Notes under the pieces: model-generated | Told to the model about the DNA's origin: nothing | The model's database searches: none | The model's input: the letters and a program-made list of their open reading frames with translations, nothing else | Made by a program: the position numbers and the translations under genes | Part shown: positions 39,038 to 51,160 of the stretch, in pieces | Numbering within the stretch: position 1 is the first letter of the stretch | Layout: each line of letters starts with the position of its first letter | Assembly: GCA_946807835.1 (NCBI GenBank) | Contig: OX327686.1 | Location: 8,556,001 to 8,620,000, forward strand | Length of the DNA stretch: 64,000 bases | DNA from: Ailanthus altissimus | Lineage: Eukaryota > Streptophyta > Magnoliopsida > Sapindales > Simaroubaceae | Reading direction: 5' to 3'

Positions 39038-40540
39038 ATGAATGACACCACCTTTGGTACCAGAAAACGAAGAAGAAATGATGAGAGAATTGGCAAAGTA
39101 GATAATGAGTATCATGAAAGCAACGATGGTGATGAAGAACAAGAAGAAGGTGTTAAGAAGAGAGATTTGAAGGGTATCATCACTTCGTTGATATTGATAG
39201 AGGAGCAAGAAAAGGGTGATCAAGATGAGCAAAACAAGGCTTCAAGAGAAGATAAATCATTCATCGAAGCAAATCACAAGAAGAAGACTAAGACCATGTT
39301 GGATTACTACTCCAATCTTCAAGATTATTATACAGAAATTCAGGAAAGTCAACGTGTAAAGAGAAAGAAGTCGCGTGTCCTTGCCACCTCTGTTGCCACC
39401 GTCACTGCTATTGCTGCTGATTCTGAGGCAGAGAAGGCAGCCAAGCCCGGAAGCGGTGGCGCCGGGGCCCCTGGCCAGCATAGGAGGTTGTGGGTCAAGG
39501 ACAGGTCGAAAGCTTGGTGGGATGAGTGTAACAGACCTGATTATCCGGAGGAGGAGTTCAAGAAATGGTTTAGAATGAGTAAGCAAACTTTTGATAGGAT
39601 ATGTGAAGAGTTGAATTCTGTTATTGCAAAAGAAGACACCACCTTGCGTAATGCAATTCCTGTGAGACAAAGGGTGGCTGTTTGCATTTGGAGACTTGCC
39701 ACCGGTGAGCCACTTAGACTTGTCTCAAAAAGATTTGGTTTGGGCATATCAACTTGTCATAAGTTGGTTCTTGAAGTCTGTACAGCTATAAGAAGTGTGT
39801 TAATGCCAAAGTATTTGCAATGGGCTGATGAAGATGGTTTAAGGAAGATAAAAGAGGAGTTTGAAGGCATATCTGGGATACCAAATGTTGTTGGTTCTAT
39901 GTACACCACTCATATTCCAATCATTGCTCCAAAAATTAGTGTTGCAGCTTATTTCAATAAGCGGCATACGGAGAGGAATCAGAAGACATCCTATTCAATC
40001 ACAGTTCAAGGAGTTTTCAATCCAAAAGGAGTGTTTACTGATGTGTGCATTGGTTGGCCTGGTTCAATGCCGGATGACCAGGTGTTAGAGAAGTCTGCTT
40101 TGTATCAAAGAGCAAGTGGGGGTCTTCTGAGAGGTGTATGGATTGTTGGAGGTTCAGGGTATCCCTTGTTGGATTGGATTTTGGTGCCCTACACACAGCA
40201 GAATTTGACATGGACTCAACATGCTTTCAATGAGAAGATTGGGGAGATTCAAAGGGTTGCCAAAGATGCATTTGCAAGGATGAAAGGAAGGTGGAGTTGC
40301 TTGCAGAAGAGAACAGAGATCAAGTTACAGGATTTGCCTATGGTTCTTGGGGCATGTTGTGTGCTGCATAACATTTGCGAGATGAGGAATGAGGAGATGG
40401 ATCCGGAATTGGCATTTGATCTCGTTGATGATGAGATGATCCCGGAGGTTGCCCTCAGATCGGCGAGCTCCAGGAAGGCTAGGGATGCCATTGCCCATAA
40501 TCTGTTGCACCATGGCCTTGCAGGCACTGCCTTTTTATAG
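39038..40540 (+). CDS. Domesticated Harbinger transposase-derived nuclease-like protein (ALP1-like family)
   Basis: A single-exon frame of 500 residues. The ATG at 39038 follows an A-rich leader; an in-frame TTG lies 24 bases upstream. Residues 1-150 are charged, with clusters KRRRN and KRKKSR that may be nuclear signals. Residues 155-490 are the DDE_4/HARBI1 domain (WWDECNRPDYPEEEFKKWFRM, ISTCHKLVLEV, SYSITVQGVF, WPGSMPDD, NLTWTQHAFNEK, RMKGRWSCLQ, LHNICEMR). Closest in my memory are the Arabidopsis At5g12010/At4g29780-type genes. The GxxDGTH motif with the first catalytic Asp reads GSMYTTH, with Tyr289 at the Asp place. The third acidic position, near residue 409, reads Lys-Asp rather than Glu. 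Loss of transposition chemistry is inferred; related ALP proteins act in chromatin complexes. No terminal inverted repeats flank it. Confidence 0.9.
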   Translation: MNDTTFGTRKRRRNDERIGKVDNEYHESNDGDEEQEEGVKKRDLKGIITSLILIEEQEKGDQDEQNKASREDKSFIEANHKKKTKTMLDYYSNLQDYYTEIQESQRVKRKKSRVLATSVATVTAIAADSEAEKAAKPGSGGAGAPGQHRRLWVKDRSKAWWDECNRPDYPEEEFKKWFRMSKQTFDRICEELNSVIAKEDTTLRNAIPVRQRVAVCIWRLATGEPLRLVSKRFGLGISTCHKLVLEVCTAIRSVLMPKYLQWADEDGLRKIKEEFEGISGIPNVVGSMYTTHIPIIAPKISVAAYFNKRHTERNQKTSYSITVQGVFNPKGVFTDVCIGWPGSMPDDQVLEKSALYQRASGGLLRGVWIVGGSGYPLLDWILVPYTQQNLTWTQHAFNEKIGEIQRVAKDAFARMKGRWSCLQKRTEIKLQDLPMVLGACCVLHNICEMRNEEMDPELAFDLVDDEMIPEVALRSASSRKARDAIAHNLLHHGLAGTAFL

Positions 40541-42029
40541 TGGAATTAATAGAGTTGCATTTGTTTCTTTCATATAATTATGGTTCTTTTGCTGAAGAGT
40601 TGTTTGTAGTGATTCATCCTAATTTGTTGAATGGCCTATGTAAAAGTTATATTTGCCCCTCCCTCAGATTGATGATCGTTAATCTTTATAGCTTAGAAGT
40701 TATAAACAAAGACCAAAAACAATTGATGTAACCTAGGTTTCAGAGTTAATAAGACCAAAAACAAAAACAATCTTTTTTCTGAGTCATTCTTCTGCTTCAT
40801 AAGGTTTATAAAATCTCAATGTTAAATTTTATGAGGGCATGTACTATTACTTAGCAGCATAAATGACAGATCCCAGAAGCACAATTCAGTGAGCCTCAAA
40901 TTTATCCTATCCAAGTTACATACAAATCAAAACAATAGATTTGGTATCTGTTTGAAGACAAGCCTTTTCCCTCTGTATATTCGTCTTGTCTGGGATTGCA
41001 TAATTGACATTCTAGCAGAGAAGTGCACTTGGACCTTTGATGACATTGATGTTTCTTATTTTCACTGAATCAACTGCTGGCGTCATTTCAGGTGGAAAGA
41101 TTCCAATATATATGGGGTATTTTCTGGGTTCTGTATGCGATGCCCCCACAGCAAAATCATTGTTAATTAATAATGATCATATAATGGCTTAGCTAGCTAT
41201 TAGCCTACTACATTCTTATTTTACCTTTTATATTCCTTTAGGTTCTTATTTCTTTTTTCAATTATTTGCAACTCCAAAGATCATGGTTTTGGCAAAGAAA
41301 CCCAATTTAAATATTTGCTGCAGCCTACAAGTAGGCAATTTTTGGGATAATGAGTGAATCTTTAATATGATGAAGAGATGCATCTGTTACACAGAACGAG
41401 ACAAGAATGATGAAAATGAGCTGTTAATGGCAAGATTTTCTGGCTAATTTTCTTGGTTTTGTTAGAACTTTTTGCTATGTTCGTTCTTGGTGCAGTTTTT
41501 ACTTTTTAGGCTCTTGACATGTCCTTTTTGTTGCTTTCACGTCTTTTCTTTTCTGAGCCTAGTTTTCCCTTGGACTGATAAGTGATTTGGCCACTGAAAT
41601 TATTTTCCCACGATGACGCTTCTCAATATTCAAAAAGAGCAAGTAAAAATGTTCAACCTGTTTATAGAATTCGTCTTCATCATGTTCGCAGAAAATTCAA
41701 TTAACTGGAGATCTGCAATCAGATTAATTTTTTCTCTCCCTCTCCTTCACTAATTAATGGAATTATGATGCTAAGATCGGAATACAAAAAATCAATAACC
41801 CTTAAGCGGGAAGTATCCACTTCATTTTTATTGAAAGATGGGTATTTTTTCCAACAAAAATTACCAAAGGGTGGAGCTCAACAGAAACGTACAAGCAAAC
41901 CACGCAGATATCATTTCACATGAGAGTGGCTGCTGAGATTCACAAATAGCTCAATTATACAGCTTGGAACGGGAAGACGCCTCTTTCTATGTCACAACAA
42001 ACTCAAATAAACTAACCATGCACTTATAC
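40541..42029. other. Intergenic region, converging gene ends
   Basis: The 3' ends of the ALP1-like gene (plus) and of the RRM gene (minus) face each other here. No gene, RNA or transposon end was recognised. Confidence 0.5.
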
Positions 42030-45000
42030 TTAGCAGGGAATCCGTTTCTCGTCGCCATCACACGGAAGACGAAAAGGAAAATGTGCAAATTGAATCATCA
42101 AGGCTGGTGAGTTGGCTTTTTTATCATCAAACTTGTAACCTGCAAAAGTATGCCACATTTCACAGCCTATTAGCTGATGAATTTCCCTGAAACAATTAAA
42201 TGATTGAACATTAATTCCAAATTTAGTAAACAAAATTACTGTAATGAGTTGGCATGCCAATCAATTGAGAATTTTCTTTTCCATTAAATACTTATCTTGA
42301 GCACAACTTATTTAAAGATTAAATTGGCCAACAGAAATTGCCACTACATGATGATCATTTTGAAAGAAGTGTAAACTTGACAGTGTTATGTCAACAATAA
42401 ACTGTATAATCAGAGCAAAATACCATATAAAGCATATGCTGATAGTGAAATCACCAGCACACAAAATTCAGCATGCATATATCCAGTTTCATTGTCCCTC
42501 ACTCTCAAAAAGACAAGGTTATAAATACTTCCCACAATTGCTGGTAGAAAGATCTAACTTTAACACAAGTGATTGTATATACTATACCTTGAAGAGCATC
42601 CATAGCAGTCCGAGCACATTTTGAGTCAATGAACTCCACAAAGCACAAAACCAAAGCCCTGTCTCCACTCTGCAGTGTACTTATTTACTGAGAAGATTAT
42701 AAAACTAAAAACATAAATCTAATACCACTAGCAAGGATATGACCACATAAACATCAAACGAGAAAATGATCCAAGCTGATGAGCAAGAATGAATTGCTAG
42801 GATGTATACAAAGATTTATAATGATTTGCAGAATTTGAATTTAACATTTATAATAATGTAAAATCTGAGAGCATCTTTTGATTCTCTTTCCATAGATATG
42901 AAATAAAATATTCCCAAAAATTAGAACTCATCCAATAGTACTCCATGCATATAATATCTAAACCCATTACCCCCTGACACAAGACCCTTGGCAGATCCAG
43001 TGCCTAGCAGGTAACAAAAAATGTGGGGGCTATATAGAGCAACCTTACCAATAAAGAATGACAATCCCAAATTGATGTGCAAAGTTTAGTCATGGCGAAT
43101 TGAGTTAAAGAAAGATGATGTATAAACTGAATTTATTTATGCTCAAACAACACTACAGTCATTTAAAATTGAAAGTCAATCGATCATCTCATGCACCAGT
43201 GAAGTGCTTAAGTTAAATGAGTGGAGCATTCTCCGTCGTGAAACAAAAAGAAGCACAGACACTGTGGCTTGATTGTGTGCTTGACATACATATTGAAGTA
43301 CTTTCTCGCTCAATACTGTAAACCATGCCTCCAAACACAACTGAAAAGTAGTAAACTTACACGTCTGGGCTCTTTGTGAATAACTCTGATTTCTCTATAG
43401 CCGACAAAAGGACGGAAAAGATCTTTGATTATACATCAAGGATCACATAACAAAACAATGTAATTGATGGATTTTCAAGAACAACCAGTTTCTCCTCCAC
43501 AGCAACACAATGTACATGTCATTTCTGATGTAACAGACAAAACAGAGCCAGTATTCAAAGATTACCAAAAAACTTACTGGAGATTTTCATTTAAATTGGC
43601 CATGTTCTCAAACTTAGGAAAGAAAGTGCACAAGCATGCCAATAGACACACAAGCACATGCAAGGCAAAAGGATACGGGACACTTCTCTTCTGGTGCAGT
43701 CAGTTGGGAGCCCATCAACAAAAAGAATGTTGGATTCTCCTTTCACGGGTGGGGAACCATCAATATTTCTTACAGAGTTGGGCATTGCATTAGTCATGTC
43801 AGGAATTGTTGGAGTTGGACTAATTCCTAGTGCAACATCCCGTCTTTGGCCTACTGAATTTGGATCTTGTAGAAAAGATGAGTAACCCTTTATACTAGCT
43901 ACTGCCGTGATTCCACCCATACTAGGTTCAGGATGAATTCCAATACCTGCAGTATCATCCAAACCATGTTCACCGGGGCACATCGGGGTTATCTGAAAGT
44001 AAGAGAACAGTAAGGCAAAAAATTTCCCTCATTACTTATCCCATTTGTTAAAATAACTTAAAGTTGTCCCAAAAATAAATTCTTACTTCTCTTCGTAAGA
44101 AATCAGAAGAAGCATCATGCAAATCAGTACCCAAAAGTTGATGAGATGGCAATGAGGGTGCTTCAGCCGACGAGTAGCAAGGAAAGCTGGGCCTAACAAC
44201 AGTGGCTGTTACAAAAAAGGGTTTCCAAGAGATATGACTCTGTTCCAATCAATTTTTTAAAAAAATAAACACAGAGGAACAACAAACTAGTCATACATCA
44301 TAAACAACAATATATACTCTTCAGATTCCATATCAGGATATTATACTTTTCATTAGCTAAATTGTAACCAATCATAACATGCATTGCCCATCCACTATTT
44401 CTTCAGTTTATTACTCTGACCGATTAAATTCCAAGGCACAGCACTTATTTCTTTTTCAGTCCCTTGGAGCAAAGGCATGGGGCCTAAGAAACTTAACTTC
44501 CTCCTCAATGCATGTAACTCCCCTAAAAGGAAAAATTAGTACTAGGCATTATAGCTTCGCACAAGCAACTTGGAAAAAAGGTAAATATTGCAAACTAACT
44601 TGAAGGAAGGAATGAAAACACTAGGGCCATATTGAAGTGAGCTATCAATTCGGTGCATGGTGGGAGACAGCTAGATGCCAGACTATGACGCTTCAACGGA
44701 CAAGGCAAAATCTGAAAGCATTAGGATCAAGTATCCAAAACTTCTATGGTAAACCCATTAGCTATGAGATAAAATTATAGCAGTAGCTAATCACATAGGT
44801 TTGAATGGTGCAGCTTGTTTCCACATTCATAATTTCTTAAGCTGTTGAATAGCATCTGCGAAGTGATTAGCTTCATAAGTATAAATTGCAAAAGTTACAT
44901 ACGTTTTATGTGTGTGTGTGGCAGCTTCAGTGGCACCATTTTTTACACAATTGCTACACTATTTATGAGCCACCAGATCTATTAGCTTTCAACGGTTGAG

Positions 45001-45804
45001 ATCACATTTGATATTCATATCCAATGAACCATAATTAATGTACGTTTGGTATCCAATGATTACAAATTTGTGTCAAAACTTAATGCAAAAAATGAAAGGC
45101 TCCAAAAGCTGTCCCTTATATGTATATAAAGAATGAAAACTGATGCAACTTTTATAAACAACTACTAAAATGGATTGGCGAAGGAGTTGAGCATCAATCT
45201 AAAAGACTTTCTATAGTATTCCAGGGTATTTCTTGGTCTAATCAAATGTCATTATCCACTATTTGTCTTGCAAAAATAGGGTTTACATGGTAATTTTCTT
45301 GAAACAATCCCCAACTTGTACTGGTCAGCCGATTTGGCCTTAATAGTAAACTAAAACTTAATAATTAACAAGGATGACGCTTTCTTTCTAAAATCTATAA
45401 ACCAACTGATGATAACATAAAATCTCTAGAACTTGTGAATTATCACAATAAATATATTCAAATCACCTCCTCTAAATAAACTAATTATATCTCAGCTCCC
45501 CAATTTTGATCCGCAAAGCATAACCATTAACCATCAATTCAATTAGATATCAAAACGTCCGTGGCACTCCTTTTGCCTCGTGCATTACTTTTTTCTTTTT
45601 CCCTCAGTTTCCTACCTTTTCTCGGCAACCAAACGGTGAAGGAGTCGGATTGTTTCAGTTCTTAATCAAGAATGACAAACCTTTAACTCTCCCTTTCTTT
45701 TTCTTTATTTGTCGGAAACTTAGAGCTTCGAGAAATAGAAGTAACAAAAGGGAAAAAGTACCTCTGTCTGCAGGAGCATCGTATCTATAATAGGGATCAC
45801 CCAT
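42030..45804 (-). CDS. Single-RRM RNA-binding protein (plant nuclear-speckle RBP-like)
   Basis: Six exons on the minus strand: 45804-45762, 44205-44087, 43992-43677, 43422-43361, 42669-42588 and 42139-42030. They total 732 bases, or 243 residues plus stop, with consistent GT-AG introns. The start MGDPYYRYD is preceded by a good ATG context. Residues 15-140 are Pro/Ser/Gly-rich, with LPSHQLLGTDLHDASSD, GLDDTAGIGIHPEP and RRDVALGISP blocks known from plant members of this family. The RRM spans about residues 141-226: RNP2 is ILFVDGLP (143-150) and RNP1 is ALVLCFVEF (185-193). The C-terminus after the RRM is short. The first intron is long, about 1.55 kb. Nuclear RNA binding is inferred from family membership; RNA targets are unknown. 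Confidence 0.9.
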
Positions 45805-46227
45805 GGCTTTGGCTCTGGCTTGAGTTTCAGGCTTTCAGTTCAGTTGTATTTGTACATCGAAGACTTAGGTTTACCGGTTCAGATGACGACAGCCAACTGG
45901 TTGAGTTTCTTCGCTGGCCTCTTAACCTTTATCATTAATTTATAATATTATGAAAAAAATTCTTTACGCCACCAGGGGTTTTGAGTAATATCAATTTTCC
46001 CGTCTGTGATTTTAAGATTTTCAAAAAAATATTACGCATATAGTTTGCACTTCAACATCTCCATTGATTTTTTTTTTTTAAAAGGATGTAAGTATTATAA
46101 ATCTTAAATTTTAATATTATTATAATATAAATTAAAATAATAACAACTTCTTACTGTTAAAAAAAATCGATTTAAATCTAAAGTTATTTATCCATTTTTA
46201 AAGGTGGATAATTTTAAGTTTTGGTCA
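45805..46227. promoter_or_regulatory. 5' flank of RRM gene
   Basis: Upstream sequence of the RRM gene (minus strand), becoming very AT-rich towards the Copia insertion. No distinct element recognised. Confidence 0.35.
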
Positions 46228-46232
46228 AATTC

Positions 46233-47035
46233 TGTTGAAGCGGAAGTATATAAATAAGTAAAAATTTTACTCAAATAATATAATAATGTAGAACAAGTTA
46301 TTAATAAATAAATAGAGAAATTGGTAGAAGAAGAATACACAAAAAATTACGTGGTTCAGTAATTTATCTACGTCCACGGCAGATCAAGATCACACTCTTC
46401 TCTTATTATGAATCACAAGGCACTCACAAAGTATGCATTTTACAATAAAGATCACAAAGAAAACATTCTCTTGCACTCTAAAAATTTTCTCTCACAAAGA
46501 ATCACAAAGATCTCTTGTTTATCACAAAAATTGTCAAGATATCTAGTTGATCACAAATATGTGTTTACAAGCCAATTGATAGCCTTTATATAGACTTTGA
46601 GACGATTTAGGTTTACCCTATATGTGTGGGAGTCGTATTATGGAGTCTTGGAGCAAGTGGGAGACGAAATAAGAAAGTTTCCTTATTTTGGGAGACTGTT
46701 CCCGTCTCTAACGCTGCGCACTGAGTTCTTATCGCCGCGGCGCCGGCGCGCTTCTGCTGAGCGCTGCGACACTGGCCTTCTGACACCGCGGCGCTCAGGT
46801 TCTGGATTAGGCGCCGTGGCACCCACGGCGCTCAGGTTCTGGACTGGGCGCCGTGGGGCTCAGGTTCTGGACTGGGCGCCATGGCACCCACGCCTGATCG
46901 CCGCGACCCTGGCGCCTGGTGCGCCCTTCTTCATTTTTCGCCTCCTTTCGCGTCCATCTTCGATCCGTGCGCACCCTACGCACTTGGCTTGATCTTCAAA
47001 TCATATTCCGATAATTTTTAATTAATATTTTTACA
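46233..47035 (-). repeat. 3' LTR of Copia 2
   Basis: 803 bp. The plus strand starts TGTTGAAGCGGAAG and ends ATATTTTTACA. It includes a GC-rich block at about 46700-46920 that is CpG-rich compared with the right copy, where many CG positions read TG or CA. Confidence 0.92.
46793..46890 (-). repeat. GC-rich minisatellite in 3' LTR of Copia 2
   Basis: Three units, each starting GCTCAGGTTCTGGA and followed by TTAGGCGCCGTGG or CTGGGCGCCGTGG or the like. The right LTR has a single unit (about 51702-51740). Confidence 0.85.
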
Positions 47036-47047
47036 AATCCCCTCCTT
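47036..47047 (-). other. PPT of Copia 2
   Basis: The minus strand reads AAGGAGGGGATT directly before the LTR start TGTAAAAA. Confidence 0.8.
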
Positions 47048-47148
47048 GATTCAAAATCATTCACAAAGCAACTCGATCTCTTATTTCCGCATCTTCAGTC
47101 ACCCTCACAAAGTAACTCGATCTCTCATTTTCGCATCTTCAGTTACCC

Positions 47149-50100
47149 TTACAAAGTAACGAGTCGGGTTAAGTTCTTGCATAGGATGAACTTAACCGAG
47201 GGTAGTAGCTTAGTCAACATATCAGCAGGATTTTCAGACGACGCTATCTTTGTTAGACTAATTTTACCACTTTGGACAATCGCTCGAATATAATGGAACC
47301 TCACATCAATGTGTTTCGACCTCTCATAGAACACTTGATGCTTGCTTAGGTGTATGGCACTCTAGCTATCACAATACACACCGGTGTTCACATTTTTACT
47401 AGCCAATACCTCCGTGCATATGCCTTTTAACCACACAGCCTCCTTGATAGCTTCACCAACAACTATGTACTCTACCTCTGTGGTAGATAGTGCAACCACA
47501 TGTTGTAGAACTGATCTCCAACACACACTACACCCAAACATTGTGAATACGTAGCCTGTCAACGATCTTCTCTTGTCAAGATCACCTGCATAATCTGAAT
47601 TTGCGTACCCTTTTACCATTTCATTTCTGTCCTCATCCCTCTTATATATCAACCCGTGATTTGACGTCTCATTGAGATATCTTAGAATCCACTTTACTGC
47701 AAGCTAGTGATCTTTTCTCGGATTCGTCATGTATCTACTTACCACACTTACAGCCTATGTTATGTCTGGTCTTGTACAAACCATTGCATACATGATGCTC
47801 CCCACAGCGCTTGCATACGATATTTTGCTTATCTGCAGTTTCTCCTCATCGGATGTTGGCAACTGTGCTGCTAAAAGTCTGAACTGCATGGCCAGAGGAG
47901 TAGAGATAGCCTTCGCGTTTGACATACCAAACTTCTCCAAAATTTTGACTATATATTGCTGTTGGGATAAGAAGATAACATCTCTTCTTTCCCTCACAAT
48001 ATCCATACCCAAAATTCTCTTCGCTGCTCTCAAATCCTTCATTTCAAACTCGCCACTCAACTGCTTCTTGAGCTTCTGTATTTCTTCCATATTCTTGCAT
48101 GCGATCAACATATCATCGACATATAGAAGCAAATACATCATCCCACAACTTATGTTCTTGAAGTACACGCATCCGTCATACTTGCTCCTACTAAAACCAC
48201 AAGTCATCATAAACTCATCAAATCTTCTATACCGCTGTCTAAGTGATTGCTTTAACCCGTACAATGACTTCTTTAGCAAACAAGCATGATCTTCTTTTCC
48301 GAACTCCTCGAACACTTGCGGTTGTGCCATGTATATCGTTTCTTCAAGCTCTCCATATAAAAAAGCTATTTTTACATCCATCTGCTCTAGATGTAAATCA
48401 AGGTTTGCACACATGGCTAACAATATCCTAATAGATGTGTGCTTGACAACTGGAGAGAATATCTCATGAAAATCGACTCCCTCTCTCTGAGTAAAACCTT
48501 GTGCTACTAATCTAGCCTTGAATCTTGTAGGCTCAATCCCCGGTATCCTCTCCTTCACCTTATACACCCACTTGTACCTGACTAGCTTCTTTTGATGTCT
48601 CTCCACCAACTTCCAGGTATTATTCTTCCTAAGAGAACTAATTTCTTCTTTTATGGCCTGTTGCCATTCTTTCTTATTTTCACTCTTCATAGCCTCATCA
48701 TATGTCCTAGGCTCATCATACTCAAGAGTGTAAGTAGAATTAAAAGCATAAACAACTAAGTCTGCTTGTGCATACCTGACTGGTGGGTTAATCGTTCTCC
48801 TTAACTTGTCTTTAGTAAGCTGGTACTCTTCCAGTTCCAACTCAGGAGTTCTAGTCTTCTTTTGGGTGGATTGGAGGAACTCGCCGGTTTTCTTGGTTCA
48901 TCTTCAAGGATCTCCTTGTTGAAGTATTGATTTAGGGGCATATCAAATCCATTTTCAGGGTCTACTTTAACTTTTATTAACTCGAGTGCTGAGTCTTCCT
49001 TGGTTATAGGTTCTTCTTTCTTATCTTCTTAGGAGGTTTTCAGTACCGTCATCACATCGAATGTCACATCACGGCTTATGATACTCCTTGGCGGTGTTAA
49101 GTCTTTACACCACACCTTATATCCTTTTACTCCTTTGGGATATCCTATGAATACCCCTTTGATAGCTCTAGGTTTCAACTTCCCCTTCCTAACATGTATA
49201 AAGGCAGGGCAACCAAATATTCTGAGGTGGTCATACTTTAGAGGATTGTCAAACCATTTCTCTTCTGGTGTCTTGAAGTCAATTGCTGAGGAAGGACTTC
49301 TATTAATCAAGTAAGCTGCAATCACTACAGCTTCTCCTTAGAATGTCTTGGACATTTCCGCATTGGTAAGCATGCATCTAACACTTTCAAGTAGAGTTAT
49401 GTTCATCCTTTCAGATACCTCATTCTGCTGCGGTGTTGATCTTACCGTTCTATGCCTTGCAATCCCATGCTTGGCACAAAACCCATCAAACTCTCTGTTG
49501 CAAAATTCGAGGCCGTTGTCAGTTCTCAACCTCTTCACTCTTTTGCCAGTCTGATTCTCAACAAGAGCCTTCTAAGTCTTGAACACATCAAATACTTGAT
49601 CCTTACTCTTCAACACATAGACCCACAGCTTCCTCGAATAGTCATCAATCAAGCTGAGAAAATACTTGGCACCACTACGAGTAGCTGTCTGAGCTGGTCC
49701 CCAAAGATCCGAGTGTATGTAGTCAAGAGTCCCCTTAGTCTTATGCTCGCCGGTACTGAACCTTACCCTATATGCTTTTTCAAGTACACAATGCTCACGA
49801 AACTCCAAGGGCTGGAACTTATCCTCACCAAACGCCTTTTGACTTTATAACTTCTTTAGGTTTCTCTCGCCTAGGTGTGCCAATCTAAAATGCCATAATT
49901 TAGTTTGCATACTCTCATCATCTACAGAGAATAGTGCAGAACTGCTCACGACTTCACCTTTAAGCACATAAACACCTTTGCGCTTCTCTCCTCTCATCAC
50001 CACCATGGAACCCTTCAAAACTCTTAAAATCCCTTCGTTGATCCTGATGGAACATCCGCTCTGGTCTAAATTCCTCAGTGAGATCAAGTTTCTCTTCAAG

Positions 50101-51131
50101 TCAGGACCATACCTAACATCTGTCAACTCTCTCACTCGCCCATCATGTATCCTAAGCTTAACACTACCAATTTCTATCATCTGACATGTAATGTCATTAT
50201 CCATTAACACCTTACCACCACTAATAGGCTGGAAATTTGTAAACCAAGACTTGTGCAAGCACATGTGAAAAGTACAACCAAAATCTAAAACCCATTATTC
50301 AGAGTTCATACCATCAGTAGCAACGAGTGTCTCTGCGCTGTCATAACTATCATCATAGGCAAGCGCAGCATCCGCTTTCTTCTTGTCTTGTGTTATCTTC
50401 TCAAGACAGTCCTTTATGAAGTGCCCCTTTTTCTTGCAGCAATAGCACTTCCTAGGAGTCCTAAACTTCGACCTTGAGCCTTTTTTCTTCCCATCTCTAT
50501 ATGAGGGCTTTCCTCTTGCAGATAAGCTTTCTGCATTACCCTCAGTCTGCTTTTCTAATAACTTTGAGTTTAATGATGATTTTACATCACTCATCGTTAA
50601 ACTTTCTCTGCCATAGAGTAGCGTATCAATAAAACTCTCATAGCTCTTAGGGAGTGAACTCAGCAAGATAATTGCTCTATCTTCATCTTCTATCTTGATG
50701 TTAATAGACTCAAAATCAAGGATGATCTTATTGAAGGCATCTATATGATCTTTCATCGGCGTCCCCTCTGACATGGACAACTGATATAGCTTCTTTTTTA
50801 TATGTAATTTGTTGGCCAACGATTTCCTCATATAAAGAGAGTCAAGCTTCTTCCAAAGACCTATTGCTGTCATCTCACCTATTACTTTACTTTGTACTTC
50901 ATCACTCAATGACAGAACGATTATGCTATGAGCTCTTTCTTGAATGTCCTTTCTTTCTGCTTCTACTTTAGATGACTCTGGCGTCTTCTCTTTATCACTA
51001 GATGGGGTTGCAGTCTCCTCTAATTCCGAACTAAGCCTTTAGCTCACCAACAACGCATTAACCTTCATCTTCCACAGATTGAAGTCATTCGTACAGTTGA
51101 ATTTCTCTACCTCATACTTTGGTGTAGCCAT
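47149..51131 (-). pseudogene. Broken gag-pol polyprotein of Copia 2
   Basis: On the minus strand the frame starts at ATG 51131 (MATPKYEVEKFN), which fits Copia gag. A stop follows near 51042 in the gag N-terminus. The gag body 50909-50295 has the CCHC knuckle CYCCKKKGHFIKDC. The protease region shows DFG where DSG is expected (about 50250-50270). The pre-integrase block is LWHFRLAHLGE and the integrase has LDYIHSD and RTDNGLEF. Stops are found near 49845, 49571, 49337 and 49028. The RT frame 48840-47755 is open for 361 codons, with AFLYGEL and YVDDM. RNase H runs from 47652 to 47149 and is broken at 47362-47364. The breaks and the protease change mean this copy cannot move by itself. Confidence 0.9.
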
Positions 51132-51142
51132 GTCTGCTTAGA

Positions 51143-51160
51143 ACCAAAGCTCTGATACCA
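51143..51160 (-). other. PBS of Copia 2
   Basis: The minus strand reads TGGTATCAGAGCTTTGGT right beside the 5' LTR, the classic initiator-Met tRNA primer site of plant Copia elements. Confidence 0.92.

Noticed and set aside
46597..46992. 131-residue open frame in GC-rich DNA
   Set aside because: It lies within the LTR of Copia 2 over its minisatellite. The other LTR does not keep the frame.
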